Source: Paramecium tetraurelia
Lineage: Eukaryota > Ciliophora > Oligohymenophorea > Peniculida > Parameciidae
DNA: 64,000 nt
Direction of reading: 5' to 3'
NCBI RefSeq assembly: GCF_000165425.1
Contig: NW_001798969.1
Coordinates: 205,022-269,021 of the forward strand
The notes below the pieces were generated by a model. The model worked only from the letters and a program-made list of their open reading frames with translations, was not told the origin of the DNA and did not search any database. Positions 11,501-23,844 of the stretch are shown here, piece after piece. How positions within the stretch are numbered: the stretch's first letter is position 1; each line of letters starts with the position of its first letter. A program made the translations under genes and the position numbers.

Positions 11501-13906
11501 TCATTTCTTGATGCTAGGAAGTTTAAATTACTTCCTAATATCACAAATACTCTTAGTCGTAGGGGTTTTGGATTTAAGTACAGGCTTTTTCAAAGAGGAA
11601 GCAGCATCCAAGAGGGGACTCTTATTGGAATCAAAGTCAACTGACTTCTTTACCAGGAATGCTTAAGTGGCATTGTTTTACAATTGAGGTTTCTTGATCA
11701 ACATGGTTTGACTGTGCAAAGTTGAATTGGTGGTTTTTATTTTGGAAAGAGGGTACTTCTTTTTGTATTTGGTCAAGTAATCATTTAAATCTATTTTATT
11801 GATTTCCAAATCATCTCTTTCTTAATCCAATAGCAATTATCGCTGTTTTTAATCGTTCTTAAAGATCTGCTCCTCGTGTTCAAGCATCTCCTGATCCTTC
11901 TGATTCAATTCGTTTTCATCACTTGGCTTTAGTAGTTCTTCCTTAGTCTGTTGGATCATGTACTGAAAGGAACGAGACCCACTGAGGATACAGTCTTGAA
12001 CAGCATCATTGAACATATTCAAAGTGGATGCATCTTCGGAATCTATCTTCTTATAGAGGATTGGCAAGATCTAATGGATTCTAATTGAAAAATACCTTGA
12101 TCAATCTCACCCTCACATTAAGGATCGGGTCCTTGGAGAAGATAAGTATATCGTAAAATTAATATTGTTTGAATAGTTTTCTAGAGATGAATTAAGTGAA
12201 TTCTTGGACTATATCAATGAAGGTGATTCTATTAAAGTAGCTATCTGATTTAAAGTAGAGTTCAAATAGTTAGATGATCCAATCCTTTCTCTTCCTTAGA
12301 TCTCCTAAGTTACTTAAGTATTTGGCAATGTTCAGACAACACAATTGTTTGGTTTTCGGAATTCCCTTACTTATGGTTGTAATCATAGTATTTAGAAACG
12401 TAGTGATTTCAGGGAATATTTATTGGCATTCCGAAAATTTGGATAGTAGATCTATTTGCAGATCCCATTGATTCTTCGCAATTAGACTATTAAGCAATTC
12501 AAGGGCATGTTGACCAAATAGTGGTTGTTACTGACTACGCATAAGATTAACAAACTACTTGTTTTTGAAACGAATTGACAATTTATGTAAATCTCGCTAT
12601 TAACAATTGTAAGACTGCAACACATTTCGATTTCATAAAGTTAATGAAAACTTGAACTAAAATGTCTGTATTCTCACTCAGAAGTACAACCTCATGAAGA
12701 CTACTTAAGATAGACCTCTAAAGAGATTCATTGGGATCATTGCAACACAACATATATTACTCTTGAAAGAATTCGAACTTTTTGAGACTCAATGAGAGTA
12801 TGGCTGGGAAATTAGAAATATAATTGATTCTCACATCCAAGTTCTTACTCTTGGCATATGAAACATAGATGTTGAGAAATAGAGATGTCTAATTTACATT
12901 TAAATAATCTTTAACCTAAATTTTTAAAATATTGATTACCAACATATAAACTCTACCACACATCTTAGACATGACAACTTTACTATCTTCATTTAAACTT
13001 TGTATTTGATCAATGAATAGTTTAGTGCATCTGTTTTTGATTTCATCAACTGATAATAAATTGGCGATGGTGAAGAATAATCTCATGCCTGAACTCTTTA
13101 CAATGATATCTGTATCATAATACAGTTCCATGATCTTTTCAAGCAAATAACACTCTATCAAATCACTAGATAGTTATTAACACACTTTCACTATCACATC
13201 TTCAGCCATCACCAATCTTACTTCCTTATCATGATCTGAACACAAATTTCTAGCTCTATCCAACAACGGCCCTTTGATCTCATTTCCTAAAAGCTAATCT
13301 TCATGAACCAAATTACTTATGCCAATGTGCCTATGAGTTTGGCAGCACTTTATCTAGAAATTGTTGGCTATGAAGCATCAGTCAGCAGTAGTATCAGTTA
13401 TTACACTGGGTTTAGAATGATGTTGAGACTGATAACTCTAAGCAATGCATCCATAGTGTGTATCCATTCATCCAAAACTGGCAATGACCAAATTTTTAGA
13501 ATCTGAGCAGTCAAATCATAAATTTATAATAACTCCGTTATTTAAAGTGAGTTCTCCTTAATCAATTTATGAAGTGACTTGGCTGCAATTATTTGATTGT
13601 CCTCCTCTTGTTGCTGAATTTCCTCTCTTAAATAATCAATATATCATACACTATGACTTTGAATAAAATCTCGAATGCATTTGGTTCTTTTAAAATTCTA
13701 TGCAAGTTTTAATATATCTAAATATAAACCATAGGTGTTACTGCCTTCTTTTGCAATTATTGCCCCTTTATCAATATCTGATACGACCTCTGGCATTCAC
13801 TCAAATCCTCCTCCAACGTCAATTTCTTGAGTTCATCTTCACTCTAATATAGAACGGAGTCTCATACTTTAGTACTTGTCTTGTATTCTTATTCAGGGAA
13901 AAACAT
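11501..13906 (-). CDS. HEAT-repeat protein, phosphatase-regulator-like
   Basis: The protein is 748 aa after six inferred introns of 23-32 nt; with these lengths the exons sum to an exact multiple of three. The body is a long array of paired amphipathic helices of HEAT type (for example LLTDASQPTISRQSAAKLIG and DHDKEVRLVMAEDVIVKVC). These resemble scaffold or regulatory subunits of PP2A and PP4, particularly the PPP4R4/PP2A-A group. The C-terminal 180 residues are charged and low in complexity, with Lys/Ser-rich motifs. The assignment to a phosphatase complex is an inference from repeat style; another HEAT protein is possible. One intron ends in AAGAG, an unusual 3' end that recurs elsewhere in the window. 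Confidence 0.6.
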
Positions 13907-13959
13907 GAAAATTTTAAATATTATTAAATTGAAAATAAATATCAATAGGATAAGAATGT

Positions 13960-14901
13960 TAGCTAATTAATTACTTAAAGATTTCATTTTAGTATTGCTA
14001 ATGCTATTCAATTATTTAGAAATTCATCCCTCTATTATTCTCATTCTAGTAATAATGAAGGTGGCTAATATTAAATCTCGAAATTTTATAACTCCTTCAT
14101 TTAAACAACAATTAATCATAATTTTAAGCATTCTCTACTTGTTTACTCTAATCTTCCAAACTTATATGCACATCCCCCTCCTATTTGTGAATCCTATAAT
14201 TTATATTTTCTTCTATAAATTATAATATTAATGCAAATCAAATTTTCCATATCAAATATCCTCGTTTGACCAGGTAGATGATTCTAATGGACTTAATTCC
14301 TAGGGAAAACAATTTCCAATTACTCTACCTTCAAAAAAGTAAGAGTTAACTTCCTTAACTCTTCTGTTCATATTAATGAACTCTTCCTGTGAAATTTGGA
14401 TATAATGAAAAAATGGATGAAGTTAACCATCCATTTTCTATTAAGTAACTCTCCAGTCTGCCAATTAATGGCCATTTAATATTCAATAAGTATTGATGAT
14501 GTACCACTTATTCTTAATTTACTATTTCCTGAAAATATAAGGATTGAACTTAATTATCATTATTCATACTATTCTGTGATGTCAATTATTCTAATCATAA
14601 TTCGAGTTCCTATATTGAAGTGATGATAAGGATAGTTCCTTCTAATCAAATTTTCTATTGATTTCTCTTATAATCAGTTAAATTTGTACACCAATATTTC
14701 ATAATATTACCATTTTAAATAATCCAAATTAAATGCTGAATAAGGTTTTTCATATATTCCAAGCGAAAATTTAATTTCATTTGTTTTCTTTTAAATCGCT
14801 TTAGAATCTTATTATAGTATCCAATAAATAATCATTTATTCATTCTCCGCCTTATCTTCTCCTGCTTTAAGGGTATTTGCTTTGCCCTAGAATAGGCACA
14901 T
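13960..14901 (-). pseudogene. Probable relic of a heterotrimeric G-protein alpha gene
   Basis: From the ATG at 14901 the translation follows the order of G-alpha subunits. It has an N-terminal helix (GEDKAENEQMI...LQQDSKAI), an EIKFSLG strand where G-alpha has EVKLLLLG, a helical domain including LKSIENLIRR and a final RRVKEVNSYFFEG resembling R-EYQLNDSA-YF. The P-loop is gone: LGIYEKP stands where GAGESGKST is expected. Several short introns join the first 190 codons up to a TGA at 14252. Beyond that, fragments such as KYKLQDSQIGGG (compare KLIDVGGQ) continue in shifted frames to about 13960. Either the gene is decaying or it is a very divergent, nucleotide-free product. The family call is by eye and tentative. 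Confidence 0.35.
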
Positions 14902-15360
14902 AATTTTTTTTTTCTTTTGAAAATATATTCATTAACTTATGTTAAAATGTACAATCATCATCACAATCACAAAGCTATATTTTAAGTTAGGATTAAATTT
15001 TACTTATGAGTATAAATTTTTGTCTTTACTTTTGAAAACGAATACTTCTTTGTAAATTACTGAGCGTGATCTTATATAAATTATGAATATTAAATATTTA
15101 ATTTTTATTGATAAATTACTCTATGTATAAACCACGATTTCAAAATTCTTCTTTTGCTATTAATATCCATAATAATAACAATGTTTAATCAAATTCAATG
15201 CATAGCATTATTATTACTATATTTTTATTCGAAAAATGAGAATCAACAAAACTGATTTCTTGTTTTTAAGTCAAAATTTGAAGACTACCTAAGATTATTT
15301 TTGTAAATCATAAAAAATCATGACTAATAATGATAGTATATTATAGGAATATATATTATT
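14902..15360. other. AT-rich intergenic spacer
   Basis: About 460 bp of A/T-rich DNA lies between the G-alpha-like relic and a small minus-strand gene. No coding frame, RNA gene or repeat was recognised. Confidence 0.5.
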
Positions 15361-15540
15361 TCAATCATTCCACTTAAAATTGGAGTCACTTACTCTCTCG
15401 ATTTCTCTAAATTCATCTAATAGTCTTTTATATTTTTTAACATAGTTTTTGATTGCTATTTTTTTGTTCAACCTTATTTTTTTTTCAATTTATCTTATTG
15501 CCTTTTCTATATCATCTCTTATTTCCTTTATACTTCTCAT
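15361..15540 (-). CDS. Small coiled-coil protein, 59 aa
   Basis: This is a single frame of 60 codons starting MRSIKEIRDDIEKAIRQIEK and ending FKWND before TGA. It is strongly charged, with regularly spaced Ile/Leu, so one long amphipathic helix is likely. No family is recognised. The frame stands out from very A/T-rich surroundings, where chance frames rarely encode such balanced Lys/Glu/Asp content. It could also be the last exon of a longer gene whose upstream part I cannot see. Confidence 0.4.
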
Positions 15541-16611
15541 AAGTTTTTAAATAATGAAATATCTTGTTATATTAATTTATTAATTTATTGATAAAATTAA
15601 TATAATTCATACTTAATGGTTTTGAAATTCTTGTTAATAACTTAATTCATTTTCTCTAAAAACATAATTTAAGAATTTGATTTTCATTAAACTGATTTGA
15701 AATGAAAATATCTGAAGAAAAGCTCATTAACTCTTGAATATTTACTAGATTTATCCAAGAGCCCAACCCTTTTTGTCATAAATTTATTCATCTCCAAAAA
15801 CTAATACTAATCTGCTTAGCAAAAATGTTTTGGATATTCTTAATGGTAAATTGGTTAGAAGGGTTCATCTTATTCCAACAAATCTGAGAGCAGATCTGAG
15901 AAGCGACTAAGCATTTAAGTATGATTATTGATAATAATATCTAAATTCTTATCTTTTTTCTAGTATTTTCTTCTTTTGAATTTCAATGAAGTTTCCTTAA
16001 ATCCTAAGTAAAGATTCTGTAAAGTTTGGGCAAAATTAGTGTACAAAAACTAATTGAATTGTAATTAGAAAGAATGCATTGAGTAATCTAAAGACAACTT
16101 TAGATTTATATCAAGAAAAACTTTGGATTTATATCAAAATGCTTGGATTTTCCCTTAACACTTCAATTATGTAATATCTTAGTTGTCGTTGCTTAAGAAA
16201 TCCTAAGTAGTTATATTATATAAATTACAAATTTGATCAATTCTTCTTACTAATTTTGATTTTAACATTGAAGAAATGTAGTCTGTATTCTTAATTGGCA
16301 AATAGAATTGACAGACAACATTCATTCAAAAAGAAAATGATTTAAAAATGCCAACATAAAATTTTTTCTATAAAGAACTCTGCATAAAAATGGTACAGCA
16401 CAGGGTATTAATTAAGAGCTTAAAGCTGGTGCCACTTAATTGAGTCAAGGAAGGAGGGCCTAGATTCAATTCTTTTATGAAAAAGAACTTAGTTAGTGAA
16501 CTTTATATGAAATATATTCTAGAAAGTATATGAATAAATATATTTCATTTTGTGATTAGATTTTAAGAATAAATGAGATATAAAACTATTCATTTTATAT
16601 TAATATAAAAA
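15541..16611. other. Long spacer with an unresolved coding-like patch
   Basis: This is mostly A/T-rich intergenic DNA. A patch at about 15721-15931 is richer in G/C and open in all three plus frames; the best ends LRSDQAFKYDY before TGA 15929-15931, but no start codon is in frame. It may be an exon of an unrecognised gene or a relic. Around 16390-16480 a second G/C-richer stretch has no tRNA-like fold that I can draw. Confidence 0.4.
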
Positions 16612-17226
16612 ATGAATTAATTGGTATCAATTGATTCAACGTTGTAAGCCAATTTAGAACGACTAAGTTATTTGATGGCCCAGAAGAAGGAGAAGAAACC
16701 TGACTTCAGAGATCAATTCAAAACTCAAACAAACTCTAAGAAAATATTCGTTAATTTGAGAGCTTTTGTCAAGCAACCACAACCTCCCTCTCCTCCATCT
16801 TAGAACTAGTATAAAGAACACAAAATTCCTTCATAAACAATTACTACTTAGACGCAGACTCCAAAAACACCCACTTATAGACAATAGTTCATAAGACAGT
16901 AGTCATTAGCCTAACTAGAACCTTGTTTCAGGAGACAAGAAATATCTGCCAGTAATATAATGAGTGAAAGGACGGATGTTAAGGCAAGTTATAAGAATTG
17001 GGTGGGCTTATCAGTAATAGAAAGAAATGAACTATTTCTTAAGAAGAAGTAACAAAAATTACAGAAGATGAGAGTCGATAAAGATGAATAGGAGCTCAGC
17101 AAATGTACATTCTCTCCTCATTTCTATAATCCAATCAGCATCGAGAGGCCATCCTCATGTTGTTAGAATAAATCTTATCAAGATATTCATAAGTAACGAA
17201 AGAATCAAAATGAGAAATTATATTGA
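16612..17226 (+). CDS. Hypothetical basic protein, 204 aa
   Basis: This is a single exon from ATG 16612 to TGA 17224. It is not a recognised enzyme. The N-terminal part is Lys-rich and the middle is Pro/Thr/Gln-rich (PQPPSPPSQN, TQTQTPKTPTY). The C-terminal part has the short pattern ELSKCTFSPHFYNP, a type of motif common in ciliate cytoskeletal or basal-body-associated proteins of unknown function. Gln is written TAA/TAG throughout. It converges with the channel gene, with about 150 bp between stops. Confidence 0.75.
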
Positions 17227-17377
17227 TCAAACTATTTCCACTTTTTATATAAATACAATTACAATAAATTTAAGTTTTCTTAGGTTATTTATCTACTTGG
17301 AGACAAGCATTACAATTTAAGATCTATTATACTATAACTTTATTATAAACTAAAATAGAATATAGATGTATCTATTT

Positions 17378-20294
17378 TCAACTTATCCACATCTTTTTTG
17401 AATAGTGTTCAGAGGAACTTACTTCAGATTATCGTTATGGATTTTTCATGCGTCCTTAATTTAATTTAAACTAAAAATAGGAAATTAAAATAAAAACTTG
17501 TCTTGATTATTTTATTTCAACTAAAGTAGTAAATGGTAAAAATTGCTTTAATCTTTCTGGTTTGACTTCAAGTCTAAATCTATTGATATCCTCAATATTG
17601 ATTGCATAATAATCCAAGTATTCTTCAAACACATTGACACTATTTTAATATTTAAAATTCTTACTCGTATTCAGTGTCTATTTTTGGTTTTATTTGTGCA
17701 CCATTGTAATACTTTTAAACTTCTTTCAAAACAACTGATAAATTATTGTGAGTGTTATAAATTTCAAAATCAAATCCAACTTCAAAATGATCAATCAAAG
17801 AATAAGTTTATTAACCTTTATTTTAAGTGAATAGATTCTCTTAAATTTAATTTTCTTTTTAAACTTAATATTCTAATATGATTTCATCCAATTTCTATTA
17901 GATTGTCTCTGAATCACTTTCTTCCTCTGAACTTTCATTTTCATTAATTTTACTATGACTTATACTGCTGCTCTGCATGTTTAATGAGGGTGTTGAGGAT
18001 TAAATTAATTAAGAGAGAGATTTAGTAAGATTATAGAGATCATTTTGTTTTTGATTGATCATTTAGACTTAGTTCTATTATGCACGCATGACCTTTTATA
18101 TTTCTCTTCTTCTGCTTCGATCTTCTTTGAATTTTGATTTGATTTTAAAAGGTTAGGGAACACTTTTAAATTGAATAGTTTTAAATTGGCCATCATCCAA
18201 ATTACACTCTTCTACAATAAATCCTGTCATTGGGATTACAGTTTAGATACTTAATGCCTCTTTCTTGATAAGCTATTAATGCTTGATGGCATTAAAATGT
18301 ACTCTATCCTTTCTCACATACTCCTTCATGATTTATCTGATGCATCTATTCTTTGTTTTATTATACACATATAGATCCACAAGGAAATGCAATTGTGGAC
18401 AATCCCTAACAACATGTCCTGGCAATTCACAAGCAAAGCAATGTATCTAAAGAACTTAAAATTGATGTTTATTGACTTCCTCTTAGATTAAATAGAACTT
18501 CTCAAAATCCTTAGGGTATTTTTGCAATATCTGCAAGAAGTCCTCCCTTTTGAGAACAAACAAATCGCTAAACCCTTCACTCTTGGCTGAGGCAGTTCGA
18601 CCTACATTTCCAAAGAAGTTGATCTCCCCAAAGATTTACTTATTAGTTAATTTGGCTACAACCTGTCGAGTCTTAGGCAACACAATGTTGATCAATCCGT
18701 CTTGAATGAAATAGAGATGATGTGAATTTTTGGGGTTATCTTCAATGATGATATATTCATCTGGTTGTGCAGTCTACTCGAATAAGATTTGAGTAATGTC
18801 TAAGAGGAGGACACGAGAGAAGGTCTTACAGAAATTTGTATAAGTAGCTAAGATATTGCCATTAACATGGACAGTTAACAACTATTTCAATTCTTAGGAT
18901 AGATTAACAGTGATTGCATCCAGTTTAATAAGTCTACTCGAATCCCAAATGTATTATAAATACTTTCTTACTCTCTACTAGAGGTGTTTGGGTATCTTTA
19001 CTTTCTGCATGTAATTGTTGATTTCAGCAATATTCTTTTTTTACTAATCTTTTTTTTAACTCATTTATTACATGGTATTTCCTATGGAATTCATTGTAAA
19101 TGACAACACCCCACAAGCTACCAATAAGAAGAATATTCCACAAAATCTCTCGGTGGTTGTTTAAGGGGAGATGTCTCCATAGCCAACAGTAATCATGGTG
19201 GTGACAGCCCAATAGATTGATGTCACATATCTTACTTCTACAGGTTAATCGTAAATCCCAGCAACGACTAACCAATTGTGATTCGGATCTTCCTGCATTC
19301 CTACAAAGTGAAAGATGCACCCCAACCAGTGCGACCAAAATAATACAAAAAAACTTAACTTAAGGAAGCTAGCAATTGTATTTATGGTAGTATAGGTCTG
19401 TAATTGTTCCTCTATTTTATCGAAAATCACTTTTAGTTTTGCTAACCGAAGTAATCTAATGATCTTAATAAATCGAAAGAATTTTAATAGTCTCAAAATT
19501 TAAGCGCTTTATTGTAAGGTTTTAGATGATCCAGCATTTTTGGTAGTTGAATCAGTTTCTTCGGCATCAGATAACAATACAGATTCTATAATCTAATTAT
19601 GATTGTTTCGTTTAATACCATATCATAGGGGAAAGATGCAATGAGATCCAACCAGAACCAAAGTTTCATATACTGTTTGAATATCGTTGAATATTGATAG
19701 TTGATTGTTCCTTTGATCCAGACTGCTGTGTTGAATGTAACTACGATGTCAATCAAGAAAATAGCAGTGATGAATGTACTAAGTTCATTGCTTATCTCGA
19801 AATCGAAACTGATTCTAAAAGGGATCGACAAAATTTCATAGAATATTAGAAACATACACAAAAAATCCCAAAGGATTTTGAGTGTTCCATCTGGGGAAAA
19901 TACAATGGATTCTAAAAAGGTTAGTCTTTTTTTTGCCTTTGTTCTTTGCTGAATTGAATTACTATTTTTCATCGATGAAAGTGCCATAGTGAGTGTCATT
20001 TCCTTAGACTTCTCCTTTCTTTCAACACACGCGTCATTGTCGAAGGGAGTCTTGAAATCATACATTCGCTGCTCTTGTCTTGAATGATGTAAGGACTTTA
20101 AATAGGATTGAATGCAAAAATACTTTGTCGTTCAATATGTATTGTTCAGTGGGAGACAAACAAAGGTAAGCCTTGCGGTCAGATATAGATTTATTAATGT
20201 ACTCCAATCGTCTTCTCTCTCTTTCAGTGTGTTTGTTAAAGTGTTGCTTTTCCAAGAGGTTGGTCTTTAGAAATTTTTTAACAATAATTGACAT
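17378..20294 (-). CDS. Cyclic-nucleotide-gated / HCN-type cation channel with zinc knuckle
   Basis: The protein is about 940 aa. Residues from about 90 to 330 form S1-S6, with an Arg-rich S4 (RLLKFFRFIKIIRLLR) and a K+-type selectivity filter TVGYGD. A C-linker and a cyclic-nucleotide-binding domain follow (FGEINFFGNVGRTASA, with the phosphate-binding GE...RTA signature). Just past it is a CCHC zinc knuckle, CFACELPGHVVRDCP. The rest is a Ser/Gln/Glu-rich cytoplasmic tail. Introns of 25 nt (20072-20096), 26 nt (19593-19618) and 25 nt (17640-17664) are well supported, and a further 27-nt intron near the 3' end is likely. Such channels set ciliary membrane potential and swimming behaviour in ciliates. 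Confidence 0.88.
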
Positions 20295-20303
20295 TAATTA
20301 AAT

Positions 20304-21947
20304 ATGAGAACTACTCGCATAGCTCAAACTAAGCAGCAAGGTAATTAAAACAAATTGACCTCCATCAAAAACACTCTCAAGTTTCAATTCGACGATGAAA
20401 ACGACAAGAACATAGATCGCACTACAAGTCCCTCTGTGACCATAAAGGATCTGTGTTAGGAGGACAAGGCAAAAATAGGAGATCTAATCAAGAGACTGGC
20501 ATAGGAGCAAGAAGAAAACAAAAAGCTCTAGGAACAGATAAGACTGAAGGAAGAGGAATGCAAGAAGTAAGTAACCAAATACAAGCAACTTTCTGAATCG
20601 GCCAAAAAAGAATAGAAATAGACCGAAGAGAAATTCAAGGAATCCCTAGAAGTCATCAAGAAGTTGCAATAATAGGAACATTTGATTCAAGAATAGATGC
20701 TACTTACGAGAGTGAACAAATTTGACTCATTCACTTAATATGAGATTGAGAACAAAGAAAATAATTCAAAAGTCTCCCAAGCTCCAAATCCACCTCCTAT
20801 ACCTCCTCCCAAATAGTAGAAGAGTGAGATTTTGCAATTGAAAGCGGAGATCGAGGAATTTACAAACAGTTTGAAACAGTTATAGTTTGAATCAAGCAGT
20901 TAAGAAAGATAGGAGATTTCTCCTTTAAGGAAAGTAATTAAACCAGAACCGAAACAAGACAAATAAAGAGTGATTCCTAGACATCAGACACCTGTAAATG
21001 TGCCCAAACATGACCAAAGGAAGCACATTGAAGTATAAACCATTGATCCAGGAAATCATCCAAATCCACATTAAAATTCAGCAGACAAACAGATCTAAAC
21101 AGAAACGGACAGTTTTGCAATTAATTCACACACATCCAACTTTTTCAAAAAGGAAGAATTGATTCAAACACAAGAACCCATTAAAACTCCAGGAACTTAA
21201 AATACTTTATAGACAATTAGATTCTGCGAAGAATTTAAGAATCTAGAAAACAAGTTAAAATAAAACCAAAATCAATATTACAATGGCAATAAGGATCCCT
21301 CAGTCCAATCTGACAGTTTTCAATAGAACCAACATTTTCAAGATGATGAATCATCAGATGAGGAGTTTACTATAGCTTAAGAATTACTGAAACGAAAAAA
21401 CCAAAGAATATCATAGTAATATCAAAAGAGGTCGTCAGTGGGATCTCAAAGAGGCCAATAGGTTTCTGATGTTAGTCTATAGAAATAATAGTAATTCCAA
21501 AATAGTTATCAGTAACAAGTTTAATAACCGTATTATCCATCTTCTTAACAATAAACACAATCAGCATAACAACAAAATCTGATTCAATCTAATTATTTCA
21601 AAACCAATACTCTAAGCTTCAATTTAACCAATTAGGAATACACACCTTAACAATCCATTCAAAAATCTGCTGAATAATTTGGATCGAGTGTCATGCAGAC
21701 TCCTCAACAGAGAGAGATGCTTTCTCAATAATTGCAATTTTCTTAATAGGAGGAAGAAATTGATTCCGTCATCACCAGTTTGAATGGGAGATCCTTCAAT
21801 AAACCGAATGTGTTTCAGCAAGAGCAATATCCCATGATTGAACAGCAACAGGAATCGTATTCTTCAGAGTCTTCTATTCCGAAGGAAGAATATCAGAAAC
21901 TCATTGATAGATACATGAAAGATAATTAAGATTCTGATGATGATTGA
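20304..21947 (+). CDS. Coiled-coil, Gln-rich protein, 547 aa
   Basis: This is a single exon of 548 codons. Residues from about 55 to 150 form a strong coiled coil of Lys/Glu/Gln heptads, a Pro-rich spacer follows (PPPIPPPK), then a long Ser/Gln-rich region with many TAA/TAG codons and an acidic end (KDNQDSDDD). No catalytic domain is visible. It is probably a structural or adaptor protein, perhaps cytoskeletal. The ATG lies 9 bp from the ATG of the divergently transcribed channel gene, so the two transcripts must share or overlap their promoter region. Confidence 0.8.
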
Positions 21948-22000
21948 ATACAATAATGAAAACTATAAAACATCAACAATTAAATTATATTAATTTTCTT

Positions 22001-23769
22001 ATGAGTCGAAGGTAAAATATGAATGATGAAAACTTGAATTGGATTCTCAAGTATCCTAATGAGTTTTCACGAGAAGATTTTGAGTCTCAACACATGCATG
22101 TACTTAAGTAAGAACAATTTGGGTAATTAAAAGAATCAGATGAAATTTTGAATGCATAACTCTATACATTTTGGAATGGAACATTGGAATATAGTAAATT
22201 TATATTAATGCCAAATTTACTAATCAAGGTAACCATCTAAAATGGCTTGTTACAAATACCACAATCTCAATTTAATCAAAGTGGAGCTACCTATTATTTA
22301 TCCCTATCGGAGTGTACGATCACTTAGAAAATGATCCAACATAGATCACAATAAGCTTTTGGCATGCTCTTAACCAATTCAATAGGCACCACTTACTTAT
22401 TCTTCTCCAATTTCGTAACCTTTAGAACCTGGTACAAATAAATGAAACAATTTTGTAAACTCACAGGCTTTCTTGATAAATACAAATTGGGTGACAAATT
22501 ATTGCCTGGATTCTACACATGCACTAAGAAAACCAAGAAAACCCAATACACAGTCCAAATTTACAAAAGTGATGATTTCGAACAATGTTAAGAATTAGAA
22601 GACGCTGTTTATAATGAAATTTAGATACTGAGGAGTATCAAACATCAATCCTTGTTAGAATTAAAGAGAGTATATGAGAATAATAAGTATCTTTTTATTG
22701 TCTATGAATACTATAAAGGTGAGACCCTCTTCAATCTACTAAATTCTAATCTCTAATTACATGAAGTATAAATTGCATCTGTAATTATTTGAATACTAAT
22801 GCTAGATTATATATTAAATCCTCCAAGTCGTTAAATTTCTCAATTAGCATCAATTTTATCATGGTAGCATCAACCCTCAGAATGTCTTAATCAACACTCA
22901 ACATCAAATGCTATAAATCACACTCATAAATCTCTCCTTCAAAGAATATAAAGTCAATGACAAATTAGATTGGATCTTGAATAGAGCAGTCGAGTCTTTC
23001 TTAGCTCCTGAGATCTTTGAAGGCATCGCACCCAACATATCGACTGATATCTATGCATTAGGCTGTGTATTATATTTTATGACCTATTATGATTCAAAAA
23101 AATATGAAGTACTTTAAACCAATATGTATTTTAGATCAAGAATGAAGATAAAGATTTTTATAATGTTATGGACAATTTTGAGATTCAAAAAAATAGAATT
23201 GATGAAAGTGAACAACAATTAAAAGTGGGTTTCTAATAAAATCAATAGAAAAGCAAAGTCAGTTCGTCTTAATTGGATCTTCTAAGAAAAATGCTAGAAA
23301 CTGATGCAAGTAAGTGTTTTATAATATGAGATAAAAGATTGACAATAAAAGAAGCTACTAAACACCATTGGTTTGTGAATGTGAAAAGTAAAATTAAATC
23401 TTTGAAAGTTGAAAGAAAAAGAAAAAAACCACTTCCAAGTTTAAGAACCATAATTGAATTAAGAGAAATGAGTGAAATGGATGTGAGAATGACAATTATT
23501 TAACAACAATAAAGTGGATTAAATGCTTTAAATCATATGAATTCTAAGTTATAATCAACTCCCTCTAATACTAAACGAACTTTAATTTACACCCAACAAC
23601 CCTCTAAACTCATTCAATATGTGGCCAAGAATGAATTTGATGATGATTATGAAAGTAAGAATCCTATTGTTAACTTTCAGTCCCTGATGAAGAACTCTAT
23701 TTGGAAGTCCCTGTGATTAGACGCAAAAGGGAACCCAAAAAACGACCTTCCAACATCAAATTGCTCTGA
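22001..23769 (+). CDS. PH-like domain fused to pseudokinase
   Basis: The protein is 556 aa after four introns of 25, 26, 21 and 26 nt; the exon total is an exact multiple of three. Residues from about 40 to 165 have the strand pattern and closing Trp helix of a PH domain (QMKQFCKLTGF at the end). A kinase fold begins at LDKYKLGDKL. The catalytic loop is HGSINPQN where HRDLKPEN is expected, so the Asp is lost, and DFG is replaced by INLS. The C-lobe has APEIF and DIYALGC (compare DVWSLG) and a final KEATKHHWF helix. It is therefore a pseudokinase, probably lipid-directed through the PH-like part. The tail is Lys-rich. PH-kinase fusions resemble AGC or CaMK-related families. Confidence 0.75.
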
Positions 23770-23844
23770 ACGATTGTTAATCTATTCAAGTTAATTTAGA
23801 ATTAAATGTGTTATTTCTAGATCTTTATTTAAATTAATTTTTAT

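Noticed and set aside
16390-16480. A G/C-richer stretch with a TTCAATT element suggestive of a tRNA T-loop.
   Set aside because: The flanking bases do not form a T-stem, and no anticodon or acceptor stem can be drawn.
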